Positions 36,568 through 46,530 of a DNA stretch of 64,000 nucleotides are shown piece by piece. Position 1 is the first letter of the stretch, and every line of letters starts with the position of its first letter. The stretch spans positions 3,658,001-3,722,000 of the forward strand of contig NZ_CP121261.1 of assembly GCF_029637605.1 (NCBI RefSeq), given 5' to 3'. The position numbers and the translations under genes are program-made. A model generated the notes under the pieces. The model had not been told where the DNA came from. It did not search any database and saw nothing but the letters and a program-made list of their open reading frames with translations. The stretch comes from Achromobacter spanius. GTDB lineage: Bacteria; Pseudomonadota; Gammaproteobacteria; Burkholderiales; Burkholderiaceae_B.

Positions 36568-37563
36568 ATGCCCATCCCCACCTTCCAGGCCTACCGGCTG
36601 CATGGCGGCGCCGACGGCGCGCCCCCTGAAGGGCGCTTCGACACCTTGTCGGAAGATGACTTGTCCGCCGGCAACACGCTGATCAAGGTCGCCTACGCCG
36701 GCCTGAACTACAAGGACGCGCTGGCGCAGGCCGGACGCGGCAACGTCGTGCGCCAGTACCCCCGCATCGGCGGCATCGACCTGAGCGGCACCGTGGTCCA
36801 CTCCACCGACCCCGCGCTTGCGCCCGGCCAGGAGGTCGTGGTGCATGGCTTTGGCATTGGCGTGGACTGCGACGGCGGCTATGCGGAATATGCGCGCGTG
36901 CCCCATGACTGGGTCCTGCCCTTGCCCGCCGGCATCACGCTGCGCGATGCCGCCGTGCTGGGGGCCGCGGGTTTCACCGCCGCGCTGTCCCTGCACTGGA
37001 TGGAACACTGCGGCCTGACGCCCGACCAAGGCGAGGTGCTGGTAACCGGCGCCACCGGCGGCGTGGCGGGCATCGCCATCGACATCCTTAGCCAGCGCGG
37101 GTATCGCGTCTGCGCCATGTCCGGCAAACCGGATGCCGCCGACTACCTGCGGTCGCTGGGCGCTGCCGAGGTCATGGCCCCGCCCGACCTGTCCGCCCCC
37201 ATCAAGCCCTTGATGAGTGCGCGCTGGGCCGGCGTCATCGATTCCGTGGGCGGCCCCTTGCTGGCCCACGCGCTGGCCAGCGTGCGCCCCGACGGCGTGG
37301 TGGCCGCCTTTGGCAACGCGGGCGGCGCGGAGCTGCCCACGTCCGTCATCCCCTTCATCTTGCGCGGCGTAAAGCTGCTGGGCATCAACGCCAACAGCCC
37401 CATGCCGCTGCGCCGCGCGCTATGGCAAAAGCTGGCCACCGACTACCGCCCGCAGCGCCTGGACCTTGCCGCGCGCGTCATCCAACCCCAGGACTTGCCG
37501 CAAGCGCTGGCCGCCATGCTCGAACGCGGCAGCACCGGCCGCAGCGTCGTGCGCTTTTCCTGA
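36568..37563 (+). CDS. YhdH/YhfP-type acrylyl-CoA reductase / quinone oxidoreductase
   Basis: 331-residue medium-chain reductase. FDTLSEDDLSAGNTLIKVAYAGLNYKDALA is the YhdH-family N terminus, and VLVTGATGGVAGIAIDILSQRGYRV is the NADPH site. E. coli YhdH (AcuI) reduces acryloyl-CoA to propionyl-CoA. ATG 36568 follows CCAGGAGACCC, 19 bases after the dehydrogenase stop. A role in reducing an enoyl-CoA made by the neighbours is an inference. Confidence 0.88.
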   Translation: MPIPTFQAYRLHGGADGAPPEGRFDTLSEDDLSAGNTLIKVAYAGLNYKDALAQAGRGNVVRQYPRIGGIDLSGTVVHSTDPALAPGQEVVVHGFGIGVDCDGGYAEYARVPHDWVLPLPAGITLRDAAVLGAAGFTAALSLHWMEHCGLTPDQGEVLVTGATGGVAGIAIDILSQRGYRVCAMSGKPDAADYLRSLGAAEVMAPPDLSAPIKPLMSARWAGVIDSVGGPLLAHALASVRPDGVVAAFGNAGGAELPTSVIPFILRGVKLLGINANSPMPLRRALWQKLATDYRPQRLDLAARVIQPQDLPQALAAMLERGSTGRSVVRFS

Positions 37564-37580
37564 ACCACCCCGCCCCCATC

Positions 37581-39725
37581 ATGACTACGCATTCCGATCC
37601 CTCGTTGTCCCGCCTGTTCACCCCGCGCAGCATCGCCATCGTGGGCGCATCCGCCACCCCCGGCAAGATCGGCGCCATGCCGGTCAGCCTGCTGCGTCAG
37701 CATGGTTACGACGGCCGCATCCTGCCCATCAACCCGCGCGCCGACAGCATCCAGGGCCTGCCCGCCGCGCCCGACCTGGCCGCGCTGGACACCGACGTGG
37801 ACCTGGTCATCCTGGCCGTGCCCGCTGCGCACGCGGCCCAGGCACTGCAAAGCGCGCGCCCCGGCCAGGTAGGCGGCGCGGTCGTCTTCACCTCGGGCTT
37901 CTCGGAAACCGGCGCGAGCGGCGTCGCCATGCAAGAGGCGCTATGCGCCATCGCGCGCGAGCGCGGCATCCGCCTGCTGGGGCCCAACTGCCTGGGCTAC
38001 ATGAACGTGCGCCACAAGGTCTACGCCACCTTCTCGCCCGCGCCCGCCAACGGCGCCGTGGCGCTGGGCGGCATCGGCATGGTGTCGCAAAGCGGCGCGT
38101 TCGGCGCCTATGCCTATTGCATGGCGCGCGAACGCGGACTCGGCCTGTCGCACTGGATCAGCACCGGCAACGAAGCCGACATCGACGTGGCCGACTGCAT
38201 CCACTGGCTGGCGCATGACGCCGACACGCGGGTCATCATGGCCTACATGGAAGGCTGCCGCGACGGCGCCAAGCTGCGCCGCGCACTGGCCGCCGCGCGC
38301 GACGCCGGCAAGCCCGTGGTCGTCACCAAGATCGGCCGCACCCAGGCCGGCGCGCAGGCCGCCGCGTCGCACACCGCCGCGCTGGCGGGCGATGACGCCG
38401 TCTACGACGCGCTGTTTCGCCAATACGGCGCGCTGCGCGCCCGCAGCATCGAAGACTTCTTCAACCTGGGCTATGCGCTGGACACCTGGAAGCAGCGCCC
38501 CCAAGGCAAGCGCCTGGGCATCTTCACGATATCTGGCGGCGTTGGCGCCTTGATGGCCGACGAAGCCGAGGAAGCCGGCCTGTCGCTACCCGAACCCGAT
38601 GCAGGCGCGCAGGCCCGCTTGCTGGAACGCGTGCCCTTCGCCGGCCCGCGCAACCCGGTCGACGTCACAGGCCAGGTGGTGTCCGAACCCGGCCTGCTGC
38701 TGGCCACCGCCGACGACATGCTGGCCGACGGCCGCTACGATGCGCTGGCGGTCTTCCTGGCGGCCGCCGGGTCCTCGGAAACGTTGTGGCCTACCTTCGA
38801 AACCTTTGCCCGCGAAATGCGCGCCCGCCATCCCGACGTGCCGCTGGCCTTCTGCGCGCTGTTTCCCCCCGAACGCCGCCGTGAGCTTGAACGCCTGGGC
38901 ACGCTAGTGTTCGAAGATCCTAGTGCCGCGATACGGACGGTAGGCGCGGTGGCGGGGTTGGCGGGGATGTCAGGGGCCGCCTCGGACGCCTCCACCCACA
39001 CCTCCATGCCGCCAGTTGCGGCAAACTCCGCGCCGCTGCGCGACACCTACAACGAAGTGCAGGCAATGAACGTCCTGCGCCAAGCCGGCCTGCCCGTACC
39101 CGACTGCACGCTAGCGACCGACGCCGACACCGCCGTGGCCGCCGCTGCCCGCGCGGCCGGCCCCGTGGTCTTGAAAGTGGTGTCGCCCGACATCCTGCAC
39201 AAAAGCGATGTGGGCGGCGTGAAGCTGAACCTGTCGGGCGAAGACGCCGTGCGCCACGGCCACGCCGCCATCCTGGACAGCGTACGCACGCACTGCCCCA
39301 ATGCGCGCATCGACGGCGTGCTGGTCGCGCCCATGGCGCCCAAGGGCGTGGAGTGCATCGTGGGCATGCACCGCGACCCGGTCTTCGGCCCCGTCGTCAT
39401 GTTCGGCCTGGGCGGCGTCTTCGTCGAAGTGCTGAAAGACGTCAGCTTCCGCCTGGCGCCCTTCGACCACGTCCAGGCCTTGTCGATGATCCGCGAGATC
39501 AAGGGCTACGCGCTCTTGCAAGGCGCACGCGGCGCACCGCCTTGCGACATCAATGCGTTGGCAGACGCGTTGGTGGCGCTGTCACGCTTCGCGGATGCGC
39601 GCCGGGAAGATTTCAGTTCCGTGGAGATCAACCCGCTGTTGGCGCTGCCGGATGGGCAGGGGGTGCTGGCCTTGGATGCGGTGCTTATTCCCAACGCTGG
39701 GCGTGCCGGCGCGCGTTCGTCTTGA
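37581..39725 (+). CDS. NDP-forming acyl-CoA synthetase (acetate-CoA ligase family)
   Basis: 714 residues with fused alpha and beta parts. The CoA-binding Rossmann domain begins LFTPRSIAIVGASATPGKIG (about 10-30). A ligase domain follows, with the phosphorylated-histidine loop in ASHTAALAGDDAVYDALFRQYGALRARSIEDFF, and an ATP-grasp domain lies at about 490-714 (VLKVVSPDILHKSDVGGVKLNL). ATG 37581 is chosen; the frame is open further upstream inside the reductase gene. It probably activates the operon's substrate acid to its CoA ester. The 3' end overlaps hipA by 41 bases in convergent orientation. Confidence 0.92.
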   Translation: MTTHSDPSLSRLFTPRSIAIVGASATPGKIGAMPVSLLRQHGYDGRILPINPRADSIQGLPAAPDLAALDTDVDLVILAVPAAHAAQALQSARPGQVGGAVVFTSGFSETGASGVAMQEALCAIARERGIRLLGPNCLGYMNVRHKVYATFSPAPANGAVALGGIGMVSQSGAFGAYAYCMARERGLGLSHWISTGNEADIDVADCIHWLAHDADTRVIMAYMEGCRDGAKLRRALAAARDAGKPVVVTKIGRTQAGAQAAASHTAALAGDDAVYDALFRQYGALRARSIEDFFNLGYALDTWKQRPQGKRLGIFTISGGVGALMADEAEEAGLSLPEPDAGAQARLLERVPFAGPRNPVDVTGQVVSEPGLLLATADDMLADGRYDALAVFLAAAGSSETLWPTFETFAREMRARHPDVPLAFCALFPPERRRELERLGTLVFEDPSAAIRTVGAVAGLAGMSGAASDASTHTSMPPVAANSAPLRDTYNEVQAMNVLRQAGLPVPDCTLATDADTAVAAAARAAGPVVLKVVSPDILHKSDVGGVKLNLSGEDAVRHGHAAILDSVRTHCPNARIDGVLVAPMAPKGVECIVGMHRDPVFGPVVMFGLGGVFVEVLKDVSFRLAPFDHVQALSMIREIKGYALLQGARGAPPCDINALADALVALSRFADARREDFSSVEINPLLALPDGQGVLALDAVLIPNAGRAGARSS

Positions 39726-40941
39726 TCCAGTTGCCCAGGCGTTCGATCAACGTGCGTTCGGACCCGGCGGCGGACTGCGCAAGCAGGCTCGCCTGCACAG
39801 CCTCCAGTGCCACGGGCAACGCGGTCATCAACGAGCGCGCCACCGTCACGCCGTACCGCGGGTGGAAGCCCAGGTCCGCGGCCATGGCCTCGATCTGTTC
39901 GCGTCCGATGCTGCCCGGGGTCATCACGCCGCCCACGGAAAACGCAAAGCGGCGGGAAAGCCCCGGGTACATCGCGGTACACATCAGGTCATAGAACGGT
40001 GCCAGCCGATAGCGCCCGTTTGGCGACTGGAGGACGGACAGGTTCTTGGCGTGGCTATCGTTGTTGCCCACGTAGAGATTGAAAATCACCCATTGCAAGA
40101 ATCGCTTATGGTCGCCCGCGCCCACACCCATGCCTGCCAGCAAATGGCGGCAATCCGCCAACGTGGGGCCGCCGTCCGCTTCGTACTTCACGTCCGACGG
40201 CTTGCCCGCCAATTGGCATAAGTCCAACTGATGCAAGCGCAGCAAGCCGCCTTGACCATCGTCCAAGCGGTCATAGCGCTTGATCAGGCAGGCGTGGGTG
40301 TCGCGTTGATAGTGCGCGTGCGCCACGCCCAAGCCAAGCTGCGCCGCCAATTGCATCACCAGGGTTTCGTTCAATGCCGACGCCCACACCCCTTTCAGGC
40401 CGCGAATGTCGGGCTTCAAAATATGCGATGAAGCCGCCGAGCCTTCCGGCATTGCGGGCGAGCCGTCCGGCAACACCGACAGCAATAGCTTGTCTTGCGC
40501 GCCAGCCAGGGAGATTCGCGCGCCCTCGTCGCTCTCGGCGACCAGCGCGGGCACCGCGCCATGCTTCAGGCGTTCGGCAATGGCTTGCCACGTTGTGGGC
40601 CGATAGTGCGCGGGCGCGGGCTTTTCCCCTCGCGGCAATATTGTCAGCCCGCTGGCCGTGTCGCCGCCCACGCTGCGCAGCAGTCCGAATACCGTCGTCG
40701 CGTGGCGACTCAGTTGCAAGAACTTGCGTACCTGCCCTTCAGGCAGCAGGTTTTCAAAGAAGGCATGAACGGCGTCGCCGGCGTGATCGGCCTGCGTCAG
40801 TGGCATCGTCGGGGAAATGGCCTGCGCGCCTGAAGCGTTCCGCCACGCCTCGTCGTACACGAAACGCAATGGCCGCTCGTCATACAGGCGGCCCACCTTG
40901 CGCAACCCTTCATAAAGATCCAATGCGTCCGACGCCGTCAT
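39685..40941 (-). CDS. hipA: HipA-family serine/threonine kinase toxin
   Basis: 418 residues, near E. coli HipA in length. HipA phosphorylates glutamyl-tRNA synthetase and induces dormancy. The N-terminal subdomain contains FFENLLPEGQVRKFL and the P-loop-like SLAGAQDKLLLS. The catalytic aspartate is in NLYVGNNDSHAKNLSVL, and the metal-binding Asp is in APFYDLM. Its ATG overlaps the hipB stop (ATGA). The last 41 bases run into the 3' end of the convergent acyl-CoA synthetase gene. Confidence 0.93.
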   Translation of the reverse strand: MTASDALDLYEGLRKVGRLYDERPLRFVYDEAWRNASGAQAISPTMPLTQADHAGDAVHAFFENLLPEGQVRKFLQLSRHATTVFGLLRSVGGDTASGLTILPRGEKPAPAHYRPTTWQAIAERLKHGAVPALVAESDEGARISLAGAQDKLLLSVLPDGSPAMPEGSAASSHILKPDIRGLKGVWASALNETLVMQLAAQLGLGVAHAHYQRDTHACLIKRYDRLDDGQGGLLRLHQLDLCQLAGKPSDVKYEADGGPTLADCRHLLAGMGVGAGDHKRFLQWVIFNLYVGNNDSHAKNLSVLQSPNGRYRLAPFYDLMCTAMYPGLSRRFAFSVGGVMTPGSIGREQIEAMAADLGFHPRYGVTVARSLMTALPVALEAVQASLLAQSAAGSERTLIERLGNWIKTNARRHAQRWE

Positions 40942-41195
40942 GGCAACCTCGGACGTTTCGGCACAACTTGCACTTCAAGACCAAGCAGATCCAGCATGTC
41001 CAACACCTTCTGCAATTGCAGCGTGGGTTTGCCGCGCTCAAGGTCGCCCACAAAGCGGTTGCCCGAACCAGACAGGCCAGCAAGATCGGCTTGAAGCAAG
41101 CCTTGATCGCGCCGCATGGCTTTCACCAGTTCGCCCAGTTCGGCTGCGGTGCGTATGGTTGCTGGCAACGTGGGTTGGACGGGGTCGATAGGCAT
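40938..41195 (-). CDS. hipB: HipB-like XRE antitoxin
   Basis: 85 residues. The helix-turn-helix is RTAAELGELVKAMRRDQGLLQADLAGLSGSGNRFVGDLERG. The C terminus ends with a short strand and basic tail (EVQVVPKRPRLP), as in HipB. The start is ATG 41195, 5 bases after a GGAGG; the TTG at 41207 lacks such a site. It should neutralise HipA and repress the operon through the operators upstream. Confidence 0.9.
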   Translation of the reverse strand: MPIDPVQPTLPATIRTAAELGELVKAMRRDQGLLQADLAGLSGSGNRFVGDLERGKPTLQLQKVLDMLDLLGLEVQVVPKRPRLP

Positions 41196-41209
41196 GGAAG
41201 CCTCCAAAA

Positions 41210-41321
41210 TTACCGTTCGGTAAGTTTAGGGTGTTTCGGCCATGAATCCAATTGAATATTCCCGATCGGTAATATTTCATCCCCGCCATTGCAATTTCGT
41301 TGAAATATTACCGATCGGGAA
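41210..41321. promoter_or_regulatory. Three evenly spaced HipB operators
   Basis: O1 TTACCGTTCGGTAA (41210-41223), O2 TTCCCGATCGGTAA (41259-41272) and O3 TTACCGATCGGGAA (41308-41321) are near-palindromes starting exactly 49 bases apart. O2 and O3 sit inside a longer inverted repeat (41254-41279 against 41301-41326, 25 of 26 positions). O1 directly precedes the hipB ribosome site. Repression with DNA looping or higher-order HipB-HipA binding is the expected role. Confidence 0.75.
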
Positions 41322-41349
41322 TATTTAAAATATTGATAGGTGTCCGGCG

Positions 41350-41380
41350 AAAAAAAAAGAGCGCCCGGCTTCCCAGGCGC
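41350..41380 (-). terminator. Rho-independent terminator of htpG
   Basis: On the minus strand GCGCC and GGCGC (41361-41365 and 41376-41380 on the plus strand) form the top of a GC-rich hairpin, followed by nine T (A 41350-41358). It lies 25 bases past the htpG stop. Confidence 0.75.
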
Positions 41381-41405
41381 CCCTCTCATCCCACTACCCC
41401 GCCGC

Positions 41406-43304
41406 TTACTTCAGCAGCAAGGCATTCAAGCGCTTCACAAACGCGGCCGGGTCGGCGATTTGCGCGCCTTCAGCCAGCAGGGCCTGATCCAGCAGCAGAC
41501 GCGCCCACTGGTCAAATTCACCATCTTCGGCAGCACGGATGCGCGCCAGCAGCGGGTGTTCCGGGTTGATTTCCAGCACCGGCTTCACGTTCGGCGCTTC
41601 CTGGCCCGCGGCCTTCAGCATGCGCAGCAGGTGCGGGCTGAGTTCGTTCTGGCCCACCACCACGCACGCCGGCGAATCCACCAGGCGCAGCGTGACGCGC
41701 ACTTCCTTCACCTGCTCTTCCAGCGTCTTTTGCAGGCGCTCGACCAGCGGCTTGAAGTCTTCGGCCACTTCGGCCTGATGCTTCTTTTCTTCTTCGTCGG
41801 CCAACTCGGCCAGGTCCAGGCCGCCCTTGGCCACCGACACCAGCGACTTGCCATCGAATTCGCGCAGGTACGACAGCATCCATTCGTCAACGCGGTCAGA
41901 CAGCAGCAGCACTTCGATGCCCTTCTTGCGGAAGATTTCCAGATGCGGGCTGTTGCTGGCGGCGGCGAAGGTGTCAGCCGTGACGTAGTAGATCTTGTCC
42001 TGGCCTTCCTTCATGCGCGACACGTAGTCGGCAAACGACACCGTCTGCGCCTGGTCGCCCGACTGCGTGGACGCAAAGCGCATCAGCTTGGCAATGCGTT
42101 CCAGGTTGGCGGAATCTTCACCCGCGCCTTCCTTCAGCACCTGACCAAATTCCGTCCAGAACGTGGCGTAGTCTTCCGGCTTGTTCTCGGCCAGGTCTTC
42201 CAAGAGCGACAGAATGCGCTTGGCCGAGCCTTCGCGAATGGCGCGCACGTCGCGGCTTTCTTGCAGGATTTCGCGCGACACGTTCAAGGGGAGGTCGGCG
42301 GAATCGATCACGCCGCGCACAAAGCGCAGGTACGACGGCAGCAGTTGGTCAGCGTCGTCCATGATGAAGACGCGCTTCACGTACAGCTTCACGCCGTGGC
42401 GGCCGTCGCGGTCCCACATGTCCATGGGCGCGTGCTTGGGCACATACAGCAGTTGCGTGTATTCGCTGCGGCCTTCCACGCGGTTGTGCGTCCAGGCCAG
42501 CGGGTCGTCGTAGTCGTGCGACACCGTCTTGTAGAACTCGCGGTACTGCTCTTCGGTAACGTCCGACTTGCTGCGAGCCCACAGCGCATTGGCCTGGTTC
42601 ACCGTTTCCAGTTCTTCGGTCTTGACCTGCTCGCCCTTTTCCTGGTCCCACTCTTCCTTGGCCATGCGGATCGGCAAGGAGATGTGGTCGGAATAGCGAC
42701 GCAGAACTTCACGCAGCTTCCAGCCGTTCAGGAAGTCGTCTTCGTCGGCGCGCAGATGCAGCGTGACGTCGGTGCCACGCGTGGCCTTGTCAGCCGCGCC
42801 AATCGTGAACTCGCCCTGGCCGTCGGATTCCCACTGGATCGCGTCCGTGCTGCCGGCGCGGCGGCTGACCACCGTGACCTTGTCCGCCACGATGAACGAC
42901 GAGTAAAAGCCCACGCCGAATTGGCCGATCAGTTGCGCGTCTTTTTGCTTGTCGCCCGTCAACTGGGAGAAGAATTCCCGCGTGCCGGAACGCGCGATCG
43001 TGCCCAGGTTGGCCACGGCTTCTTCGCGCGACAGGCCAATCCCGTTGTCCGAGATGGTGATGGTGCGCGCGGCCTTGTCGTAGCTGACCGTGATGGCAAG
43101 CTCGCCGTTGCCTTCCAGCAAATCGGGCTGGTCGATGGCTTCAAAACGCAGCTTGTCGCAGGCGTCCGATGCGTTCGACACCAGCTCGCGCAGGAAAATT
43201 TCCTTGTTGCTGTACAGCGAATGGATCATCAGGTGCAGCAGTTGCTTCACCTCGGCCTGGAACCCCAGGGTTTCGGACGTGGAAGACGTGGCGGTTTGGC
43301 TCAT
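41406..43304 (-). CDS. htpG: Molecular chaperone HtpG (Hsp90)
   Basis: 632 residues from ATG 43304, the standard length. The N-terminal GHKL ATPase has [42 protein letters not shown] and [15 protein letters not shown]. The middle domain has the catalytic arginine region [15 protein letters not shown], and a C-terminal dimerisation domain follows. A long upstream open frame is not coding. Helps client proteins mature under stress in the cytoplasm. Confidence 0.97.
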   Translation of the reverse strand: MSQTATSSTSETLGFQAEVKQLLHLMIHSLYSNKEIFLRELVSNASDACDKLRFEAIDQPDLLEGNGELAITVSYDKAARTITISDNGIGLSREEAVANLGTIARSGTREFFSQLTGDKQKDAQLIGQFGVGFYSSFIVADKVTVVSRRAGSTDAIQWESDGQGEFTIGAADKATRGTDVTLHLRADEDDFLNGWKLREVLRRYSDHISLPIRMAKEEWDQEKGEQVKTEELETVNQANALWARSKSDVTEEQYREFYKTVSHDYDDPLAWTHNRVEGRSEYTQLLYVPKHAPMDMWDRDGRHGVKLYVKRVFIMDDADQLLPSYLRFVRGVIDSADLPLNVSREILQESRDVRAIREGSAKRILSLLEDLAENKPEDYATFWTEFGQVLKEGAGEDSANLERIAKLMRFASTQSGDQAQTVSFADYVSRMKEGQDKIYYVTADTFAAASNSPHLEIFRKKGIEVLLLSDRVDEWMLSYLREFDGKSLVSVAKGGLDLAELADEEEKKHQAEVAEDFKPLVERLQKTLEEQVKEVRVTLRLVDSPACVVVGQNELSPHLLRMLKAAGQEAPNVKPVLEINPEHPLLARIRAAEDGEFDQWARLLLDQALLAEGAQIADPAAFVKRLNALLLK

Positions 43305-43518
43305 GGTTCTACGTGAAGTAAAAAATTTAGGGACAAATAAAAGGGAATGCAAAAACGGGAATGCAAAACTGGGATGCCGGGGCGGTGTGCCCGCGCGGAA
43401 TCCCGGAAACCCTACAGAGGTGGGGGCTATCGGGAACTTTTCAAGGCCCCGTCGCGGCAGCGGCACGAAGCCCGCTAAAATCCCGCACTTTCTCCTACCC
43501 CCGGCCGGCCTTCCGCCC

Positions 43519-44907
43519 ATGCAACCCGCCTCCCTGTCCCAACCCGCCCCCCACAGCGCCCCCGACGACGCGCCCAGCGCCGACCTGGTCTACGGCCCCG
43601 ACGACCGCCCCGCACCGCCCGTCGCCTTTGTCGCCGCGTTGCAGCACCTGCTGGCCATCCTGGTTCCCATCGTCACCCCCGGCCTCTTGATCTGCCAGGC
43701 CCTGGGCGTCAGCAGCCGCGACACCACGCTGATCGTGTCCATGTCGCTGGTCATCTCCGGCATCGCCACCTATGTGCAGTGCAAACGCTTCGGCCCCCTG
43801 GGCGCCGGCTTGCTCATTGTGCAAGGCACCAGCTTCAACTTCGTGGGCCCGCTGATCGCCGGCGGCTCGGTCATGGTCAAGCAAGGCACACCCGTCGAAG
43901 CCGTGATGGCCGCGATCTTCGGCGTCGTCATCGCCGGATCGTTCGTGGAAATGGGCATCAGCCGCATCCTGCCCTTCGTCAAACGCCTGATCACCCCGCT
44001 CGTGACCGGCATCGTCGTGCTGCTGATTGGCCTGACCTTGATCAAGGTCGGCCTGATCAGCATGGGCGGAGGTTTTGGCGCCATGGCCAACGGCACCTTC
44101 GCCAGCGCCGAGAACCTGACGCTGTCCGGCCTGGTGCTGGGCACCATCATCCTGCTGAACCGCGTGCCCGTCGTCTGGATCCGCAGCACCGCGCTGGTCC
44201 TGGCGCTGGCCGTGGGCTACATCGCCGCCGCCGCCATGGGCCGCCTGGACTTCACCGGCGCGCGCGAAGCCGCCCTGTTCCAGATCCCCGTGCCGCTGCA
44301 CTTCGGCCTGGGCTTCTCGTGGGCGCTGTTCGTGCCGATGCTTATCATCTACCTGGTCACGTCGCTGGAAGCCATCGGCGACGTCACCGCCACCAGCAAG
44401 GTGTCCAAACAGCCCGTCGAAGGCCCGCTGTGGATGCAGCGCATCAAGGGCGGCGTGCTGGTCAACGGCGCGAACTCGCTCTTGGCCGGCGTGTTCAACA
44501 CCTTCCCCAGCTCGGTCTTCGCGCAGAACAACGGTGTGATCCAACTGACCGGCATCGCCAGCCGCCACGTCGGCGTGTGGATCGCCGGCATGCTGATCGT
44601 GCTGGGCCTCTTCCCCAGCGTGGCCGGCGTCCTGCAAGCCGTGCCAGAACCCGTCCTGGGCGGCGCCGCCATGGTGATGTTCGGCGCCGTAGCCGCGTCT
44701 GGCATCAACATCCTGGCCGGCATTCAGTTGGACCGCCGTGCGTTGTTGATCATCGCGGTGTCGCTGGCTCTGGGGCTGGGCGTGTCGCAAGTCCCGGAGA
44801 TCCTGTCGCACCTGCCGCATGCGGTAAAGAGCGTGCTGGAGTCGGGTGTCGCCACCGGTGGTATCTGCGCCTTGGTGATGAACTGGTTCTTGCCGGAAAA
44901 GAAGTAG
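43519..44907 (+). CDS. NCS2-family xanthine/uracil permease
   Basis: 462-residue nucleobase:proton symporter with about fourteen membrane segments. Family motifs are [32 protein letters not shown], the substrate-site Glu in [15 protein letters not shown], and [26 protein letters not shown]. The overall pattern favours the purine (xanthine/uric acid) branch. The start is ATG 43519, in the GC-rich stretch after htpG; no ribosome site is obvious. Confidence 0.9.
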   Translation: MQPASLSQPAPHSAPDDAPSADLVYGPDDRPAPPVAFVAALQHLLAILVPIVTPGLLICQALGVSSRDTTLIVSMSLVISGIATYVQCKRFGPLGAGLLIVQGTSFNFVGPLIAGGSVMVKQGTPVEAVMAAIFGVVIAGSFVEMGISRILPFVKRLITPLVTGIVVLLIGLTLIKVGLISMGGGFGAMANGTFASAENLTLSGLVLGTIILLNRVPVVWIRSTALVLALAVGYIAAAAMGRLDFTGAREAALFQIPVPLHFGLGFSWALFVPMLIIYLVTSLEAIGDVTATSKVSKQPVEGPLWMQRIKGGVLVNGANSLLAGVFNTFPSSVFAQNNGVIQLTGIASRHVGVWIAGMLIVLGLFPSVAGVLQAVPEPVLGGAAMVMFGAVAASGINILAGIQLDRRALLIIAVSLALGLGVSQVPEILSHLPHAVKSVLESGVATGGICALVMNWFLPEKK

Positions 44908-44988
44908 GCAGTGCTTGAGGGCTGGGTCCGCTTTTGGCTGAATGGCCGGGCGGATCTGGCTCTGATCAGGAGCTGGATGTGAGGCCGC

Positions 44989-45017
44989 CTGACAATTTTT
45001 GAAAGTACGCATATAAT
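44989..45017 (+). promoter_or_regulatory. Sigma-70 promoter of tRNA-Leu
   Basis: CTGACA (44989-44994) and TATAAT (45012-45017) are separated by 17 bases, nearly consensus. Transcription would start near 45024, 46 bases before the tRNA. Confidence 0.8.
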
Positions 45018-45069
45018 CGCTGTCTTCGTTCTCCCGCAGCCGTCATCTGGACGTGTTCGCGACCCCCTT

Positions 45070-45154
45070 GCCCGGGTGGTGAAATTGGTAGACGCAGGGG
45101 ACTCAAAATCCCCCGCCGCAAGGCGTGCCGGTTCGATTCCGGCCCCGGGCACCA
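45070..45154 (+). tRNA. tRNA-Leu(CAA)
   Basis: GCCCGGG and CCCGGGC form the acceptor stem, with discriminator A and encoded CCA. The D-arm starts TGGTGAAATTGG. The anticodon loop is CTCAAAA, anticodon CAA. The long variable arm (CGCCGCAAGGCG) is typical of leucine tRNAs. It stays intact although the island is integrated in it, because the element rebuilds the 3' half. Confidence 0.95.
45096..45154 (+). repeat. attL core repeat (3' half of tRNA-Leu)
   Basis: The 59 bases from the anticodon stem through CCA are identical to 58850-58908. Bases on either side differ (C/T before, C/G after), fixing the limits of the duplication. Confidence 0.95.
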
Positions 45155-45249
45155 CGCATTTAACTCGTTGATTCAGAATGAATTTTCGAGAATTTGCGAT
45201 GCAAACACTGCATCAGCGAAGGCGCGGCGTATTGACCTGTTGACAGTCC

Positions 45250-45261
45250 TGTGCACAGTTT
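45250..45261 (+). repeat. Candidate arm-type integrase site near attL
   Basis: TGTGCACAGTTT occurs 95 bases inside attL, with a second TGTGCACAG near 45292. The identical 12-mer is at 58728-58739, 110 bases inside attR. The surrounding 312-base gap (45155-45466) has no supported gene. Confidence 0.5.
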
Positions 45262-45466
45262 CAATTCGATTGAGCGCTTGGCTTCCACGCGCTGTGCACA
45301 GCGCGCTGCTCTACCAAATCATCCTCGGCTCACCTTCCTATACTCCCCTGACGCCATATGACGTCACCGGACGCTGCCGGCTCTACCCATGCGGGCTGCG
45401 AAGGACATATCGAGCAAATGAGGACACATTTCCGGGCATATCCCATGGGGACGTTGGAAATGAGAA

Positions 45467-45658
45467 ATGAGCAGTGCAGACACTCTCCTGCGCCTTCCCG
45501 AAGTACTAGCCATCATTCCCGTGTCGCGAGCGACCTGGTATGAGGGTATCAAGACCGGCCGCTTCCCGGCGCAAGTGAAAATTGGCCCCCGCATCGCCGC
45601 TTGGCGACGCAGCGACATCGACCGCCTCGTGGCGTCGTTTGACGAGGTCGGCCGTTGA
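45467..45658 (+). CDS. AlpA-like helix-turn-helix regulator
   Basis: 63 residues. LLRLPEVLAIIPVSRATWYEGIKTGRFPAQVKIGPRIAAWRRSDIDRLV is the AlpA/MerR-like DNA-binding fold typical of integrative elements and P4-type satellites, where it activates integrase or excision genes. Its stop overlaps the TTG start of the replication gene (TTGA), so both are one unit. It is the first gene after attL. Confidence 0.88.
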   Translation: MSSADTLLRLPEVLAIIPVSRATWYEGIKTGRFPAQVKIGPRIAAWRRSDIDRLVASFDEVGR

Positions 45659-46530
45659 CAAGAAAACTTCCACCACATGCGAAGATGGCGCATCCCATTG
45701 TGCATGCCCACGGTTTGTTCCGAAGCTTGGCCCCAGGAGAGCGAAAGCAGAAGAAGCTGGATGTCACATTCACCATTGAAGAAACCTCTTTCCGCTTCAT
45801 GGGCTTCGAGCCGCTAGACTCGAGAGACTTGCAAGTCCTTCAAGCCATCGTGGCGCTCTCCACCGAGGGACTCAGAAATGTCAAAGGCATGCTGAGTGAC
45901 GCGGCCCCAATAAGGTCATTGCTCGCGTTGACGGGCGACGCCAGCTCGGCTCCGACAGTAGCAGCCCCCCTCACCCTCGCAAAGCTCGCGGAGACCGCAG
46001 GATTTGAGAAGAATTGCGGCTTCAGCTACCAAAAGATGCGGGCTTCTCTCGTGAGACTTGCGAACGTGACTGTCCTAGTAAAAAAGCCCGACTTTGAAGG
46101 CTCATATCACCTTATCGCGGGTCACGACATCGAATCTCGAACTGGCCGCCTCTCCATCGTTCTCAGCCCGCTAGCCACAGCCGCAGTCCTAGGACGCAAC
46201 GGCTTCCTCAGTACCAATATGGACGAGGTCCGTAGCCTTAAGTCTGGCGCTGCACATATTTTGCACAACCGGCTGCATTGGATAAACCAAGGCTGCAGGC
46301 GCAAGGTTGGAATGCAGACTCTGTGCTCCTATATCTATGGTGACGGCGAAGCACCGTCCATCGTCGCTCAACGAAAGCGACAACAATCGGTTCGGCGCGC
46401 CTTGGCAGAGCTACCAGGGATAGGATGGGCTGTCGTCGAGACAGAGCCAAGCATGTTCACTATCAGCCGCCCAGCAAGGGGAAAGACAACATTCAGAGAC
46501 GCCAAGAAACCTGAAGAATTGGTTTCCTAA
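45655..46530 (+). CDS. RepC-like replication initiator (IncQ type)
   Basis: 291 residues from TTG 45655 behind GACGAGG; ATG 45685 is an alternative. The pattern AHGLFRSLAPGERKQKKLDVTFTIEETSFRFMGFEPLDSRDLQVLQAIVAL with winged-helix-like segments (PLTLAKLAETAGF..YQKMRASLVRLANVTVLV and QRKRQQSVRRALAELPGIGWAVVE) matches IncQ-type RepC initiators found on genomic islands. It would bind origin repeats and start replication of the excised circle. Identification is from overall pattern, not a single motif. Confidence 0.7.
   Translation: MTRKLPPHAKMAHPIVHAHGLFRSLAPGERKQKKLDVTFTIEETSFRFMGFEPLDSRDLQVLQAIVALSTEGLRNVKGMLSDAAPIRSLLALTGDASSAPTVAAPLTLAKLAETAGFEKNCGFSYQKMRASLVRLANVTVLVKKPDFEGSYHLIAGHDIESRTGRLSIVLSPLATAAVLGRNGFLSTNMDEVRSLKSGAAHILHNRLHWINQGCRRKVGMQTLCSYIYGDGEAPSIVAQRKRQQSVRRALAELPGIGWAVVETEPSMFTISRPARGKTTFRDAKKPEELVS

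Noticed and set aside
45168..45466. 100-codon plus-strand frame between attL and alpA
   Set aside because: Composition is not protein-like, there is no ribosome site, and it covers the att-flanking repeats.
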